A DNA stretch of 64,000 nucleotides from JBHICC01 sp046759385 (GTDB taxonomy: Bacteria > Pseudomonadota > Gammaproteobacteria > Acidiferrobacterales > SPGG2): positions 16,553 to 80,552 of the forward strand of contig JBHICC010000003.1 in NCBI GenBank assembly GCA_046759385.1. Direction: 5' to 3'. The notes under the pieces are model-generated. The model worked only from the letters and a program-made list of their open reading frames with translations. It had not been told where the DNA came from and did not search any database. Below, piece by piece: positions 26,764-36,094 of the stretch. The position numbers and the translations under genes were made by a program. Every line of letters begins with the position of its first letter. The stretch's first letter is position 1.

Positions 26764-27479
26764 CTAAAGCTCCCACTCATGAACCGGTGCTCCGCCGCGC
26801 GGATGGGCACGGTATGCAGCCACCGGGCCTTCCACGTCCTTGCCATGTTTTTCTACATGCGCCCGCTGCCAAGCGGCGTCATTGCGCGCGCTGCGCACCC
26901 GCGCCTCGATGATATTGAGGAAGCGCCGAATCGCCCCAGGCGCGAGGCCCTGCTTTTCTAACCCGCGTTGGGGCATCGCCAAGAGCTCATCAAGCAGCAA
27001 CGCCCGAATTGGCATGGGCTTACCTTGCAGCCAGACGATCTCCGCATCCAGCCCGTCCTTGGCGGCGGTGTAGAAGTTCGTCCGCGCCTGTTCGAACGGG
27101 AGCTGGGCTTCCGGCGCGCGCGCCTGCCTGGCAAGGGTATTGACCAGACCAAAGAACAGCGCGGCATTAGCGACGGTGTCAATTATACTCGGACCCGCGG
27201 GTACAACGCGATGCTCGATGCGTTTGTGCGGCCGTCCTTTAGGACAGAAACCTATCAAAGGCCGATTCCACCGCCAGATCGTGCCGTTGTGCAGGCGTAG
27301 ATGCGGAAGTCGGGCCGACTCGTCTTCGATCGCCGTAGGCAGTAGGGGCGGGTAGAGCTGTAAGTTTTTGTATCTTCCCGAAACCATGCCTCAAGGAGTG
27401 CAGTCTCCTCGTGCAATCATGCTTTGAATCGCTCAAAGTCGCGCTTGCTAAACCGGCTGCAGCTGATCTCTTGACCCAA
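26764..27479 (-). pseudogene. Decayed glutamate-cysteine ligase-like (GCS2) gene: nonsense codon and large internal deletion
   Basis: The 3' part (26764-27387) codes for the C-terminal 200 or so residues of a GCS2-type carboxylate-amine ligase: RYKNLQLYPPLLPT, RLHNGTIWRWNRPLIGF, IEHRVVPAGP, LPFEQARTNFY and the usual C-terminus PVHEWEL. Upstream, in a different frame, a TTG at 27479 preceded at seven bases by GGAGGGG starts LGQEISCSRFSKRDFERFKA, then TGA (27417-27419), then LHEETALLEAWF, which is the family N-terminus. The two ends are joined near 27390, so roughly 230 central residues, including the ATP-binding core, are absent. The product cannot be active. It heads the operon M14-DUF1684-epimerase-TSUP. 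Confidence 0.82.
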
Positions 27480-27699
27480 CGTGTAGCCCCTCCGACACTC
27501 GGCACGTTGGAGACTCAGCGCAAATCGCAGGCGAGTGTGCCAGCCCTTGTGCCGCCCCACAAGGCGAATCTGCCCGAGATATTTGCTCGGTGAGGCGTTT
27601 ACCGTAGAGTGTGGTCATGCGCCCGCTCTTGAATCCCCGCACCTCAGTCCCTAGTAATATGGAGTTACCTATCAACGTATTGAGGAGCATTGCCGCCCC

Positions 27700-29598
27700 A
27701 TGAGCGTGGAAGCACATAAAGAAACGCTTGGTTTTCAGACGGAAGTCAAGCAGTTACTCGATATCGTCATTCACTCCTTGTATAGCAACAAAGAAATCTT
27801 TCTGCGTGAGCTGATATCTAACGCCTCGGATGCGGCCGACAAACTGCGCTTCGAGGCGCTTTCCGACGATGCCCTCTATGAGGGCGACGCCGAGCTTCAG
27901 ATCGGGATCGCCTACGACAAGAAGGCGCGCACGATCACGGTGTCGGATAACGGTATTGGCATGTCGCGCAGTGAGATAATCGACAATATCGGCACAATTG
28001 CCAAATCAGGCACTCAGGAATTCCTCAAGGCGCTGACGGGTGACCAAGCCAAGGATGCAAAGCTGATCGGCCAATTCGGAGTTGGGTTCTACTCCGCCTT
28101 CATCGTTGCCGACAAAGTAACGGTGATCAGCCGTCGAACAGGCCTAGGCGCCGAGCACGGCGTGCGTTGGGCGTCTGAAGGTAAAGGCGACTACACGCTG
28201 GAGACAGTGGAGAAGGCCAGTCGTGGTACCGATGTTATTCTTCACCTGCGAAAAGGTGAGGACGAGTTTCTCGACAATCACCGGTTACGCACTATCGTTC
28301 GCAAGTTCTCTGATCACATCAGCTTGCCCATCCTAATGCAGGCGGAGGATAAGAAAGACACAGAGGATGAAACTGTCAATCGCGCGTCTGCGCTGTGGGC
28401 CCGCCCCAAGAAAGAGATCGAGAAGGAGGAGTACGAGGAATTCTATAAGCATGTGGCACACGACTTCGAGGCGCCGCTCGCATACACCCACAATCGAGTC
28501 GAGGGAAAGCAAGAGTATATTTCCTTGCTATACATCCCAGCGCGTGCGCCCTTTGATATCTGGGACCGCACTGGGCGTCTGGGAATCAAGCTTTATGTTA
28601 AACGGGTGTTCATTATGGACGATGCCGAGCAGCTGATGCCCGCTTATCTGCGATTCGTGCGCGGCGTGATCGATTCAAGTGATCTGCCGCTTAACATTTC
28701 GCGCGAGATCCTGCAAAAAAGCAAGGCAATAGACACGATCCGTGCCGCTTCCGTGAAGAAAATATTGGGCTTGCTCGAAAACATCAGTAAAAAGGATAAA
28801 ACGCAGTACGCAACTTTTTGGAAAGAGTTCGGTAAAGTATTGAAGGAGGGCATGGTCGAGGATGTCGCGAATCGCGAGCGCATCGCAAAGCTGCTGCGTT
28901 TCGCATCAACTCACAACGACAGCGAAAGACAAGATGTCTCACTGGAAGATTATGTGGGTCGCATGAAGGAAGGCCAAGACAACATCTATTACATCACTGC
29001 TGACAGCTTTGCCGGTGCCAAGAACAGTGCTCATTTGGAGATCTTTCGTGAGAAAGGCGTCGAGGTACTTTTACTTTCCGATCGCATTGACGAATGGCTA
29101 GTGATACATCTCAACGAATTCGACAAGAAACCACTTCAGTCCGTGGCAAAAGGCGAGCTTGATCTTGGCAAGATGCAAACTAAGGATGACAAAGAGCAAC
29201 AACAAGAGGTGTTTGAAAAACACAAGGAATTCGTAGAGCGCCTAAAGAAAGCCTTAGACGAGCGGGTTAAGGACGTGCGCGTCACCCAGCGCCTTACCAC
29301 GTCAGTCGCCTGCCTAGTGGTCGACGCCGAAGACATGAGCGGCAATCTGGAGCGCCTTCTGAAGTCCGTGGGCCAGGATGTGCCCATGGGAAAACCGATC
29401 CTGGAGGTTAACCCAAAACACGCCATCGTATGTCAAATAATCGCAGAAGACGACGATAACCGCTTCGGGGAGTGGGCGCAGCTACTCTTCGATCAAGCGC
29501 TGCTAAGCGAGGGTGCCCAGCTCGAGGATCCGGCAGGCTTCGTGCATCGGCTCAACGATTTGCTCGTACAGCTCGCCGAAGCAAGAAAAGGTAGCTGA
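27700..29598 (+). CDS. htpG: Molecular chaperone HtpG (Hsp90)
   Basis: Bacterial Hsp90, an ATP-driven dimeric chaperone. The 632 residues begin MSVEAHKETLGFQTEVKQLL and show the GHKL ATPase motifs: ELISNASDAADKLR, DNGIGM, and GQFGVGFYSAFIVAD. The middle domain has the catalytic Arg region (NISREILQKSKAI), and the C-terminal dimerisation domain is complete. AGGAG lies about a dozen bases before the ATG. No heat-shock promoter was recognised in the short upstream gap, which also carries the remains of the GCS2-like gene. Confidence 0.97.
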   Translation: MSVEAHKETLGFQTEVKQLLDIVIHSLYSNKEIFLRELISNASDAADKLRFEALSDDALYEGDAELQIGIAYDKKARTITVSDNGIGMSRSEIIDNIGTIAKSGTQEFLKALTGDQAKDAKLIGQFGVGFYSAFIVADKVTVISRRTGLGAEHGVRWASEGKGDYTLETVEKASRGTDVILHLRKGEDEFLDNHRLRTIVRKFSDHISLPILMQAEDKKDTEDETVNRASALWARPKKEIEKEEYEEFYKHVAHDFEAPLAYTHNRVEGKQEYISLLYIPARAPFDIWDRTGRLGIKLYVKRVFIMDDAEQLMPAYLRFVRGVIDSSDLPLNISREILQKSKAIDTIRAASVKKILGLLENISKKDKTQYATFWKEFGKVLKEGMVEDVANRERIAKLLRFASTHNDSERQDVSLEDYVGRMKEGQDNIYYITADSFAGAKNSAHLEIFREKGVEVLLLSDRIDEWLVIHLNEFDKKPLQSVAKGELDLGKMQTKDDKEQQQEVFEKHKEFVERLKKALDERVKDVRVTQRLTTSVACLVVDAEDMSGNLERLLKSVGQDVPMGKPILEVNPKHAIVCQIIAEDDDNRFGEWAQLLFDQALLSEGAQLEDPAGFVHRLNDLLVQLAEARKGS

Positions 29599-29606
29599 TC
29601 GACCAT

Positions 29607-30079
29607 TCAGCGGCTGGTGGGCGATCGGCGCAAGCGATCTCGCCAATTTCTCTGTCTCGGAAATTGCAACAGCATCAGCACAAGTGAAAACAGCCAAAGC
29701 ACGTAGAAGTCGGCCTGCAACCCAACTAGCACAAACAGCATCAATCCCATCACGGCCGGCATTTCGCTCAAAGCAAAGGCAATCATCGTGCCGTGCGCAA
29801 ATCGCTTGACCGCTTGGTGAGTATCATCCGAAGGTCTGACGGCGCTGATCCTTCGTTGAATGGGCCTGATCGCGATCGTCAATGCGACGGCCAATCCATA
29901 GCATCCATACTGCAACGACGCCCGCAGATCCGCTGCTAACACGCCAGCAAACCCCCGACTGCGTAGAATTTCTACGACAAGCACATAGAAAAGAGACTGG
30001 CAATCAGACCGCCGCAGGCAATTGCCGTCACATGATAAGACTTTGCAAGCGCGTCGATACGATGGACGGGTGTCGACAT
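29607..30079 (-). pseudogene. Small multi-pass membrane protein gene, frameshifted
   Basis: An upstream frame starts at ATG 30079 with MSTPVHRIDALAKSYHVTAIACGGLIASLF and stops soon after; a second frame continues YVLVVEILRSRG, LQYGCYGLAVALTIAIRPI, FAHGTMIAFALSEMPAVMGLMLFVLVG and a last helix to 29607. Joined at the TTTT run near 29990 they give one protein of about 157 residues in which the split first helix becomes continuous, with about four helices in all. One added T restores the frame. The pattern with ALSEMPAV resembles an ATP-synthase-c-like hairpin protein, but I cannot name a family. A GTG at 29984 would be the only start for the second part alone. Confidence 0.65.
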
Positions 30080-30110
30080 GCCGGTCAGAGAGATTACCTG
30101 GCGAGTAATT

Positions 30111-30725
30111 CTAGAACTTCTTCGCGTAGCGGCGTTTGTAGCGAAGTACTTTTTTGACGTATTTGCGCGTCTCAGCATAGGGCGGTATGCCTTTATGCTG
30201 CTTGACTGCGCCTTCCCCTGCATTGTAGGCCGCAAGCACCAAGTGCATTTTATTGTTGAACTGCTCTATCAGCTCGCTGAGGTACCGCACGCCGGCACGC
30301 ACATTCTGCACGGGGTCATAGATATCACTGACACCATAGCGGTGTGCCGTGTCGGGCATCAGCTGCATCAGACCCGACGCACCTTTGCGTGACCGGGCAT
30401 ACGGATTAAACGCGGACTCCGCATGCATGACGGCTTTTATTAGGGCCGCATCAACGTCGTAGACCCGCGCCATGCGCCGGATGATTCGATCGTAGGCCGC
30501 GGGGTCGCCTCGGTGGCGTGCATCGCTGCTGCGAGCAGCAATCGCGGCGCCGCGTGCCTGGGGCGCCTTGCGCACGAGCGTGTACTGGCTCCCAGTCAGC
30601 GCGTAGTCGGTAAACGCCCATGAGCCGTCGGTTGCCTGATAGACATACATCGCGCCTTCGACATGATTCGTGGTCCCCGTTAGCAGCAGACCGATCAGGA
30701 CAGCAACTGTTACCCTTGCTCCCAT
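30111..30725 (-). CDS. Lytic transglycosylase (SLT domain)
   Basis: A 204-residue secreted murein hydrolase. ATG 30725, preceded by GAGAGGG, gives a signal peptide (MGARVTVAVLIGLLLTG, then a cut near VEGA). Next is a short DUF4124-like segment (MYVYQATDGSWAFTDY) and an SLT domain with the catalytic Glu in MHAESAFNPYARSRKGASG, then LMQLMPDTAHRYGV and AYNAGEGAV. It would cleave peptidoglycan to anhydromuropeptides in the periplasm. The C-terminus is strongly basic (KKVLRYKRRYAKKF), suiting binding to the acidic wall. Confidence 0.92.
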   Translation of the reverse strand: MGARVTVAVLIGLLLTGTTNHVEGAMYVYQATDGSWAFTDYALTGSQYTLVRKAPQARGAAIAARSSDARHRGDPAAYDRIIRRMARVYDVDAALIKAVMHAESAFNPYARSRKGASGLMQLMPDTAHRYGVSDIYDPVQNVRAGVRYLSELIEQFNNKMHLVLAAYNAGEGAVKQHKGIPPYAETRKYVKKVLRYKRRYAKKF

Positions 30726-30837
30726 TAGGCAGGCCCTCTCGTGCGTTCTCCGCTCGGCAGTTCGCTGCACAGGCCATGCCATCCGAAGCTAAAATCGAAA
30801 CGCAAGGTAACGTATTGAATTTATTATACTTAAACAC

Positions 30838-30890
30838 GACGTAGCCCAGACCGGGGCAGCCCCCAACGGGTGCGACCAACGGGCTACGTC
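30838..30890. repeat. REP-like inverted repeat, 10-base arms
   Basis: GACGTAGCCC (30838-30847) and GGGCTACGTC (30881-30890) are perfect inverted arms around a GC-rich centre. CGTAGCCC...GGGCTACG is the shape of short palindromic repeats dispersed in many gammaproteobacterial genomes. A single copy is seen in this window. Confidence 0.5.
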
Positions 30891-30946
30891 AGGAAGGTTG
30901 ACTTACTGGGCGTGGCGCTTTGATCTATCGACTGTCCTGGACCCGC

Positions 30947-30992
30947 GGGTGGTGAACCGTCAGTCGTTAGTCACCACCCACCTTTTGTTTTT
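30947..30992 (+). terminator. Terminator-like hairpin with T run
   Basis: GGGTGGTGA (30947-30955) and TCACCACCC (30971-30979) form a perfect 9-base stem with a 15-base loop, followed by ACCTTTTGTTTTTT. In form it is a plus-strand intrinsic terminator, but no plus-strand gene lies between htpG (ending 29598) and it. It may be part of a repeated element. Confidence 0.4.
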
Positions 30993-31183
30993 TCGCCCCT
31001 TTACTCAAGCCGAGCGAGGTGCGAAGGCGAAGCGCAAGCGCGAAGCGGCCGGGCAGGGACCCCGGTGTTCGCGCCAGGGGCAAGGATGCCCCTTGCGCGA
31101 ACCTTCTGAGACGAGCGTCGAGGGAAGGAACCGCGCACCTGACGTTTAGGGTGCGCGGCGCAGAGTCAGGGGCAAATGGCTTT

Positions 31184-31211
31184 GGTGACTTTCGCCGAAA
31201 CGAAAGTCACC
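31184..31211. repeat. Perfect 11-base hairpin downstream of purL
   Basis: GGTGACTTTCG (31184-31194), six-base loop CCGAAA, and CGAAAGTCACC (31201-31211). With the two smaller palindromes toward 31260 it could end the purL transcript, though no T run follows on the minus strand. Confidence 0.5.
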
Positions 31212-31262
31212 CGTCGCGCGGGGGCGGAACCCCGCTAGTATGTCGTCGCCGCTAGGCGACAC

Positions 31263-34200
31263 TTAACCTACCCACACACGCGCATTACGAAACAGCCGCA
31301 GCCACGGCCCGTCGTCAGGCCAGTCGTCCGGATGCCAGGAGTTATTGACAGTGCGGAACACGCGCTCTGGATGCGGCATCATGATCGTGAAACGTCCATC
31401 GGGCGTTGTCAGCCCAGTGATACCGGCGGGGGAACCGTTCGGATTGTAGGGATAGGCTTCCGTCACCTCACCACGGTTGTCGACGAAGCGCAATGCAATC
31501 AACTGATCCCGCTCAGCCTCCCTCAGATCTTGCTTCTCATCAAACTGAGCACGCCCTTCTCCATGCGCCACCGCAATCGGTAATCTTGATCCTTCGATCC
31601 CGCGCAGAAAGATCGACGGATTCCGCGGCACTTCCACCATGGACACGCGTGCCTCGAACTGCTCAGAGTGATTTCGCACAAAATACGGCCAACACGAGGC
31701 ACCGGGAATAAGCTCGCGCAGGTTCGCCATCATCTGGCAGCCGTTACATACCCCCAACGCAAACGTATTGGTTCTGTTGAAGAAGGTGGAAAATTCATCA
31801 CGCGCACGGTCGTTGAACAGAATTAACTTAGCCCAGCCTTGGCCCGCACCTAGCACGTCACCGAAGGAAAAACCTCCGCATGCGGCAAGGCCAGTAAAAT
31901 CTTCGAGCGATGCTCGCCCATCGATGATATCGCTCATGGTCACATCGACAGCCGTGAAGCCGGCGCGGTCGAAGGCGGCGGCCATCTCTACATGGCCGTT
32001 CACACCTTGCTCGCGCAAGATTGCAAGGCGAGGCTTTTCGCCCTTGATGATAAACGGCGCGGCAACATCTTCGGCGGGATCGAACGATAGCGTCGCACTC
32101 AATCCCGGATCACCCACGTCCAGGATGCGGTCGTATTCTTCTTGGGCACACTGCGCATTGTCACGCAATGACTGCATCTTGAATGTGGTCTCGGACCATG
32201 CGCGCTGCAAATTCACACGTGGCTCGCTCAAGAGCACCTTACCCTTATGTGTGAAGGTAATACTGTCATCCTTGGTTATCGTGCCGACGACGTGTGCGTG
32301 CGCCCCGAGCCCTGCCTTCAATAACGCGCCGAGAATCCCACCTTCGTTTTTGCCCTTACCTCCCAAACGATCCCGCGGCACTTGCAAGACCGCTCCTAGC
32401 TCTTCCGAAAAAAGCGCGGCCACCGGGTCACGACCGAGCGCAGTGAGATCAAGAGATACGCCGGTGCGGCCAGCAAACGCCATTTCACAAACGGTGGCAA
32501 ACAAGCCACCGTCTGAGCGATCGTGGTAAGCGACAACGTGGCCGAGCTCGTTGAGCGCTTGGATGACGTGGAAGAAAAGCTTGGGCACCCGTGGATCGTC
32601 GATATCCGGGGCAACATGGCCAGTCTGATTGTAGACCTGCGTCAGTGCCGAACCGCCTAGGCGGTTTCGGCTCTTGCCGAGGTCGAGCACGAGCAACACC
32701 GTTGGACCGCAGTCATGCCGTAGCGCCGGCGTCAAAGTCTTGGTGACGTCCAGAACCGGCGCGAACGCCGACACAACCAAAGACAACGGCGCCGTCACCG
32801 CTCGCTCGGTGCCTTCTGCATCGCACCACATCGTTTTCATAGAAAGCGAGTCCTTGCCAACCGGGATGGACACACCGAGTGCAGGGCAGAGCTCCTCCGC
32901 GACAGCGCGCACCGTATCAAACAGCGCCGCATCCTCACCGGGATGACCCGCGGCTGCCATCCAGTTTGCAGAGAGCTTCACGTCGGGTAACTTCTCAATG
33001 CGCGCGGCTGCCAAATTAGTCAATGCCTCACCCACAGCCATGCGCCCGCTCGCCGCAGGATCGATCAGCGCAACCGGTGTACGCTCACCAATCGCCATCA
33101 CCTCGCCGGTGACCCCTTGGTAGCTGCTAGCAGTCACCGCGACATCCGCGACTGGCACCTGCCAAGGCCCGACCATCTGGTCGCGGCACACCAATCCCGA
33201 AACCGTGCGGTCTCCGATCGTAATGAGAAAGGTCTTGTCAGCAACGGCCGGCAATCGCAGCACGCGATACGCCGCCTCTTTGACATCAATGTGGCGTGTC
33301 TTAAAGCGCGGAAGCTTGCGTTTCATCCGCTTGACGTCAAGTACTAACTTCGGTGGGTTGCCGAATAGAACAGCAAGGTCGAGGTCAATGGGGCGGTGCC
33401 CGCGGTCCGCATTTGCGGACTCTATTGTCCCGCCCGTCGCAAACAGATTGTCTTCTAGTACGATCCTCCGGTCGTCCGTGACGGTACCAATTACGGCAAC
33501 CGGGCAACGTTCGCGCTCGCAGAGCGCACGAAACGTGGCCAGGCGAGTCGAATCAATAGCAAACACGTAACGCTCCTGGGCTTCGTTAGCCCAAATCTCC
33601 ATAGGCGACATTCCGGGCTGATCATTAGGAATCGCGCGCAGATCGAATTGCGCGCCTCGCCCGGCTCCGTCGACCAACTCGGGTAGCGCGTTCGATAACC
33701 CCCCGGCACCGACATCATGAATGGACAGAATCGGGGTACGCTCACCGAGCGCCCAGCACTGGTCGATCACTTCCTGACAGCGGCGTTGCATCTCCGCGTT
33801 GTCGCGTTGTACCGAAGCGAAATCCAGATCCTCCACGCTGGTGCCACTGGCCATACTGGAAGCGGCACCGCCACCCAAACCAATCAACATTGCCGGTCCA
33901 CCGATGACAACCAACGGCGTACCCACAGGAACATCCGCTTTGCGAATGTGCTGGGCGCGGATGTTGCCGACGCCACCGGCCAACATAATCGGCTTGTGGT
34001 AGCCCCGGACTTCGCTGTTTACCTGTTCACAGAACGTCCGGAAATAGCCACCGATATTCGGGCGTCCAAACTCGTTGTTAAACGCCGCACCGCCGATGGG
34101 CCCGTCGAGCATGATCGCAAGCGCGCTTGCTATCCGGTCGGGCTTTCCGAAGTCTGTTTCCCATGGGCGCTCGGCCCCCGGAATCAGCAGATTCGACACC

Positions 34201-35267
34201 GAAAAACCGGTAATGCCCGCTTTCGGTTTTGCACCTCTCCCTGTCGCCCCCTCATCACGAATTTCTCCGCCTGAACCCGTCGCCGCCCCGGGATACGGCG
34301 AGATCGCCGTCGGATGGTTATGGGTTTCGACTTTCATCAAGATCGGTGTGACGTCTTCCTGATAGCAGTACGCCTTGGTGACGGAATCCGGGAAGAAGCG
34401 ACCAACGCGAAAGCCTTGCATAATAGCGGCGTTGTCGGCATACGCGACGAGCGTGCCGCGCGGGCTACGCTCGTGTGATTGCTGAATCATGGCGAACAAA
34501 GAGGCGCCCTTGGCACGACCGTCGATGACCCAGCTGGCGTTAAAAATCTTGTGCCGGCAATGCTCAGAGTTAGCCTGGGCGAACATCATCAGTTCGACAT
34601 CAGTAGGGTTGCGCTGCATACGCCTGAAATGACCGACGAGATAGTCGATTTCGTCAGGCGATAGCGCCAAACCGAGTTCGGCGTTAGCGTTGACCAACGT
34701 CTCCGCCCCACCTCCCAGCAAGTCGACGACAGATACCTGTGTCGGCTCGGACTGAGAGAACAATGCTGCGACCTCACCGAAGTCGTTCAGTACACTCTGC
34801 GTCATTCGGTCATGGATAGCGGGCAGCAAGCGATCACGCTCTTCCGACGTCAGAATGTCGTCATGCTGCTTGACGAAATACCAAGCGATGCCCCGCTCGA
34901 CACGCTTCACCCGTTTCAGCCCGCACAAGCGCACGATATCCGTCGCCTTGCTCGCCCAGGGTGAGATGGTCCCTAATCGTGGAACGATTAGAACAAGCTT
35001 AGCTGCGTGCTGTTTAGGGGCCGGGGTCGGCCCATAGGCCAACAGTTGGTTCAACACCGCGGTCTCGTCGGGGTTCAAGGGCCCCGACGTATCGGCGAAA
35101 TGCCAGTACTCCGCATAGACCTGCTCCACGGTAGGCACGAGTTCACGTAGCTCGCGCAACAGCTTCTCCCTTCGGAAAGCTGACAGCGCTGGGGAACCCT
35201 GTATTTGCTGGACATGCACGTCCTGCTGGTGCGCGCCAGATTGGGGCTGCGATGTCGGTGCCGTCAT
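31263..35267 (-). CDS. purL: Phosphoribosylformylglycinamidine synthase (FGAM synthase, large single-chain form)
   Basis: Fourth step of purine synthesis: FGAR, glutamine and ATP give FGAM. The 1334 residues hold the N-terminal PurS-like region, the duplicated AIR-synthase-like core (MKVETHNHPTAISPYPGAATGSGGEIRDE; SIPVGKDSLSMKT) and the C-terminal class I glutaminase with Cys in LGVCNGCQMMANL and His/Glu in MMPHPERVFR. This is the one-chain form of gammaproteobacteria. The start adds a Gln/Ser-rich lead of about 25 residues before the usual GSPALSAFR; a GTG at codon 17 is an alternative. It is ten bases downstream of the metallo-beta-lactamase gene. Confidence 0.97.
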   Translation of the reverse strand: MTAPTSQPQSGAHQQDVHVQQIQGSPALSAFRREKLLRELRELVPTVEQVYAEYWHFADTSGPLNPDETAVLNQLLAYGPTPAPKQHAAKLVLIVPRLGTISPWASKATDIVRLCGLKRVKRVERGIAWYFVKQHDDILTSEERDRLLPAIHDRMTQSVLNDFGEVAALFSQSEPTQVSVVDLLGGGAETLVNANAELGLALSPDEIDYLVGHFRRMQRNPTDVELMMFAQANSEHCRHKIFNASWVIDGRAKGASLFAMIQQSHERSPRGTLVAYADNAAIMQGFRVGRFFPDSVTKAYCYQEDVTPILMKVETHNHPTAISPYPGAATGSGGEIRDEGATGRGAKPKAGITGFSVSNLLIPGAERPWETDFGKPDRIASALAIMLDGPIGGAAFNNEFGRPNIGGYFRTFCEQVNSEVRGYHKPIMLAGGVGNIRAQHIRKADVPVGTPLVVIGGPAMLIGLGGGAASSMASGTSVEDLDFASVQRDNAEMQRRCQEVIDQCWALGERTPILSIHDVGAGGLSNALPELVDGAGRGAQFDLRAIPNDQPGMSPMEIWANEAQERYVFAIDSTRLATFRALCERERCPVAVIGTVTDDRRIVLEDNLFATGGTIESANADRGHRPIDLDLAVLFGNPPKLVLDVKRMKRKLPRFKTRHIDVKEAAYRVLRLPAVADKTFLITIGDRTVSGLVCRDQMVGPWQVPVADVAVTASSYQGVTGEVMAIGERTPVALIDPAASGRMAVGEALTNLAAARIEKLPDVKLSANWMAAAGHPGEDAALFDTVRAVAEELCPALGVSIPVGKDSLSMKTMWCDAEGTERAVTAPLSLVVSAFAPVLDVTKTLTPALRHDCGPTVLLVLDLGKSRNRLGGSALTQVYNQTGHVAPDIDDPRVPKLFFHVIQALNELGHVVAYHDRSDGGLFATVCEMAFAGRTGVSLDLTALGRDPVAALFSEELGAVLQVPRDRLGGKGKNEGGILGALLKAGLGAHAHVVGTITKDDSITFTHKGKVLLSEPRVNLQRAWSETTFKMQSLRDNAQCAQEEYDRILDVGDPGLSATLSFDPAEDVAAPFIIKGEKPRLAILREQGVNGHVEMAAAFDRAGFTAVDVTMSDIIDGRASLEDFTGLAACGGFSFGDVLGAGQGWAKLILFNDRARDEFSTFFNRTNTFALGVCNGCQMMANLRELIPGASCWPYFVRNHSEQFEARVSMVEVPRNPSIFLRGIEGSRLPIAVAHGEGRAQFDEKQDLREAERDQLIALRFVDNRGEVTEAYPYNPNGSPAGITGLTTPDGRFTIMMPHPERVFRTVNNSWHPDDWPDDGPWLRLFRNARVWVG

Positions 35268-35277
35268 GGCATACGCG

Positions 35278-36057
35278 CTAGACTGGCGAGGCTAACAGAG
35301 TACGCCAGGCCAAACCGGAGCGCTGACTGGCCACCTGTATCCATTCTGGCGCACACTGCAAGATCGTGCTTAGCGCGGCCCGGGCAAGCTCAGGGGTATT
35401 GTTGGTCTCGCTCAGATGCATCGCTACCAGGTGTTGCAAACGACGGTGATTCAGACGAGAGAGCAGCTCGGCCGCGTCCGCGTTGTCTAGATGGCCAAAT
35501 TGACTGGCAATGCGCGTCTTGACCGGTTCCGGATAGGGTCCGCCCCAAAGCATCTCACGATCGTGGTTGCATTCCAGGAACAGGCCGTCGCAGTCATACA
35601 GCACGGATTCGATGTGGCTTGTGATGCTACCGGTATCGGTGAGAAGGCCCAAGCGGACACTACCCGCGGAGAAAGCGAACTGGCTTGGTTCGCGGGCGTC
35701 GTGCGGGACGGGGTACGGCGTAACGAGAATATCCCCGATCTCAAAAGGCTCGTGTGGACTGAACAACTGTACGGTCGACAGCGGCGTGAGTAAAGCTTTA
35801 AGTGCACGGAACGTCCCGACGGTCATCCACACGGGCAAATTGAAGCGCCGTGCGAGTGCTCCGACCCCTCTCGCGTGGTCGGCGTGCTCATGGGTCAACA
35901 GTAAGGCACTGAGACGAGTCGGCTCACACCTCAGTCGTGCCAGGCGCATTGTAGTTTCCCGCTGCGAGAATCCGCAGTCCACCATCAAGCAGGTGGAGCC
36001 GCTTTCGACAAGGAGGGCGTTTCCCCGGCTGCCGCTGCCGAGGCACGCGAAGCGCAT
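35278..36057 (-). CDS. Metallo-beta-lactamase-fold hydrolase, YycJ/WalJ-like
   Basis: A 259-residue metallo-beta-lactamase-fold protein. It starts MRFACLGSGSRGNALLVESG and has the metal motif THEHADHARGV, then VPHDA and GLLTDTG, and a late metal His in AMHLSETNN. This pattern fits the YycJ/WalJ group, thought to act on nucleic acid. It precedes purL and follows bamC on the same strand, so dapA-bamC-mbl-purL could be one transcription unit, as in other gammaproteobacteria. Substrate unknown. Confidence 0.88.
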   Translation of the reverse strand: MRFACLGSGSRGNALLVESGSTCLMVDCGFSQRETTMRLARLRCEPTRLSALLLTHEHADHARGVGALARRFNLPVWMTVGTFRALKALLTPLSTVQLFSPHEPFEIGDILVTPYPVPHDAREPSQFAFSAGSVRLGLLTDTGSITSHIESVLYDCDGLFLECNHDREMLWGGPYPEPVKTRIASQFGHLDNADAAELLSRLNHRRLQHLVAMHLSETNNTPELARAALSTILQCAPEWIQVASQRSGLAWRTLLASPV

Positions 36058-36094
36058 GCCGGATCGCTGTGTGATCAGCCGCTAACTTCCTTTG

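Larger units (their letters stand above)
30726..31262. other. Hairpin-rich intergenic block between the transglycosylase and purL
   Basis: No gene is supported; frames across it are Arg/Gly-rich noise. It holds a row of palindromes: 30838-30890, 30947-30979 with a T run, 31184-31211, GCGGGG/CCCCGC near 31219-31236, and GTCGCC/GGCGAC at 31245-31260 just past the end of purL. The part from about 31000 to 31260 looks like a dispersed repeated element rather than a unique regulatory region. Confidence 0.6.

Noticed and set aside
31768..32529. 253-codon open frame on the plus strand
   Set aside because: Antisense shadow of purL, Ser/Arg/Pro-rich, no domain.
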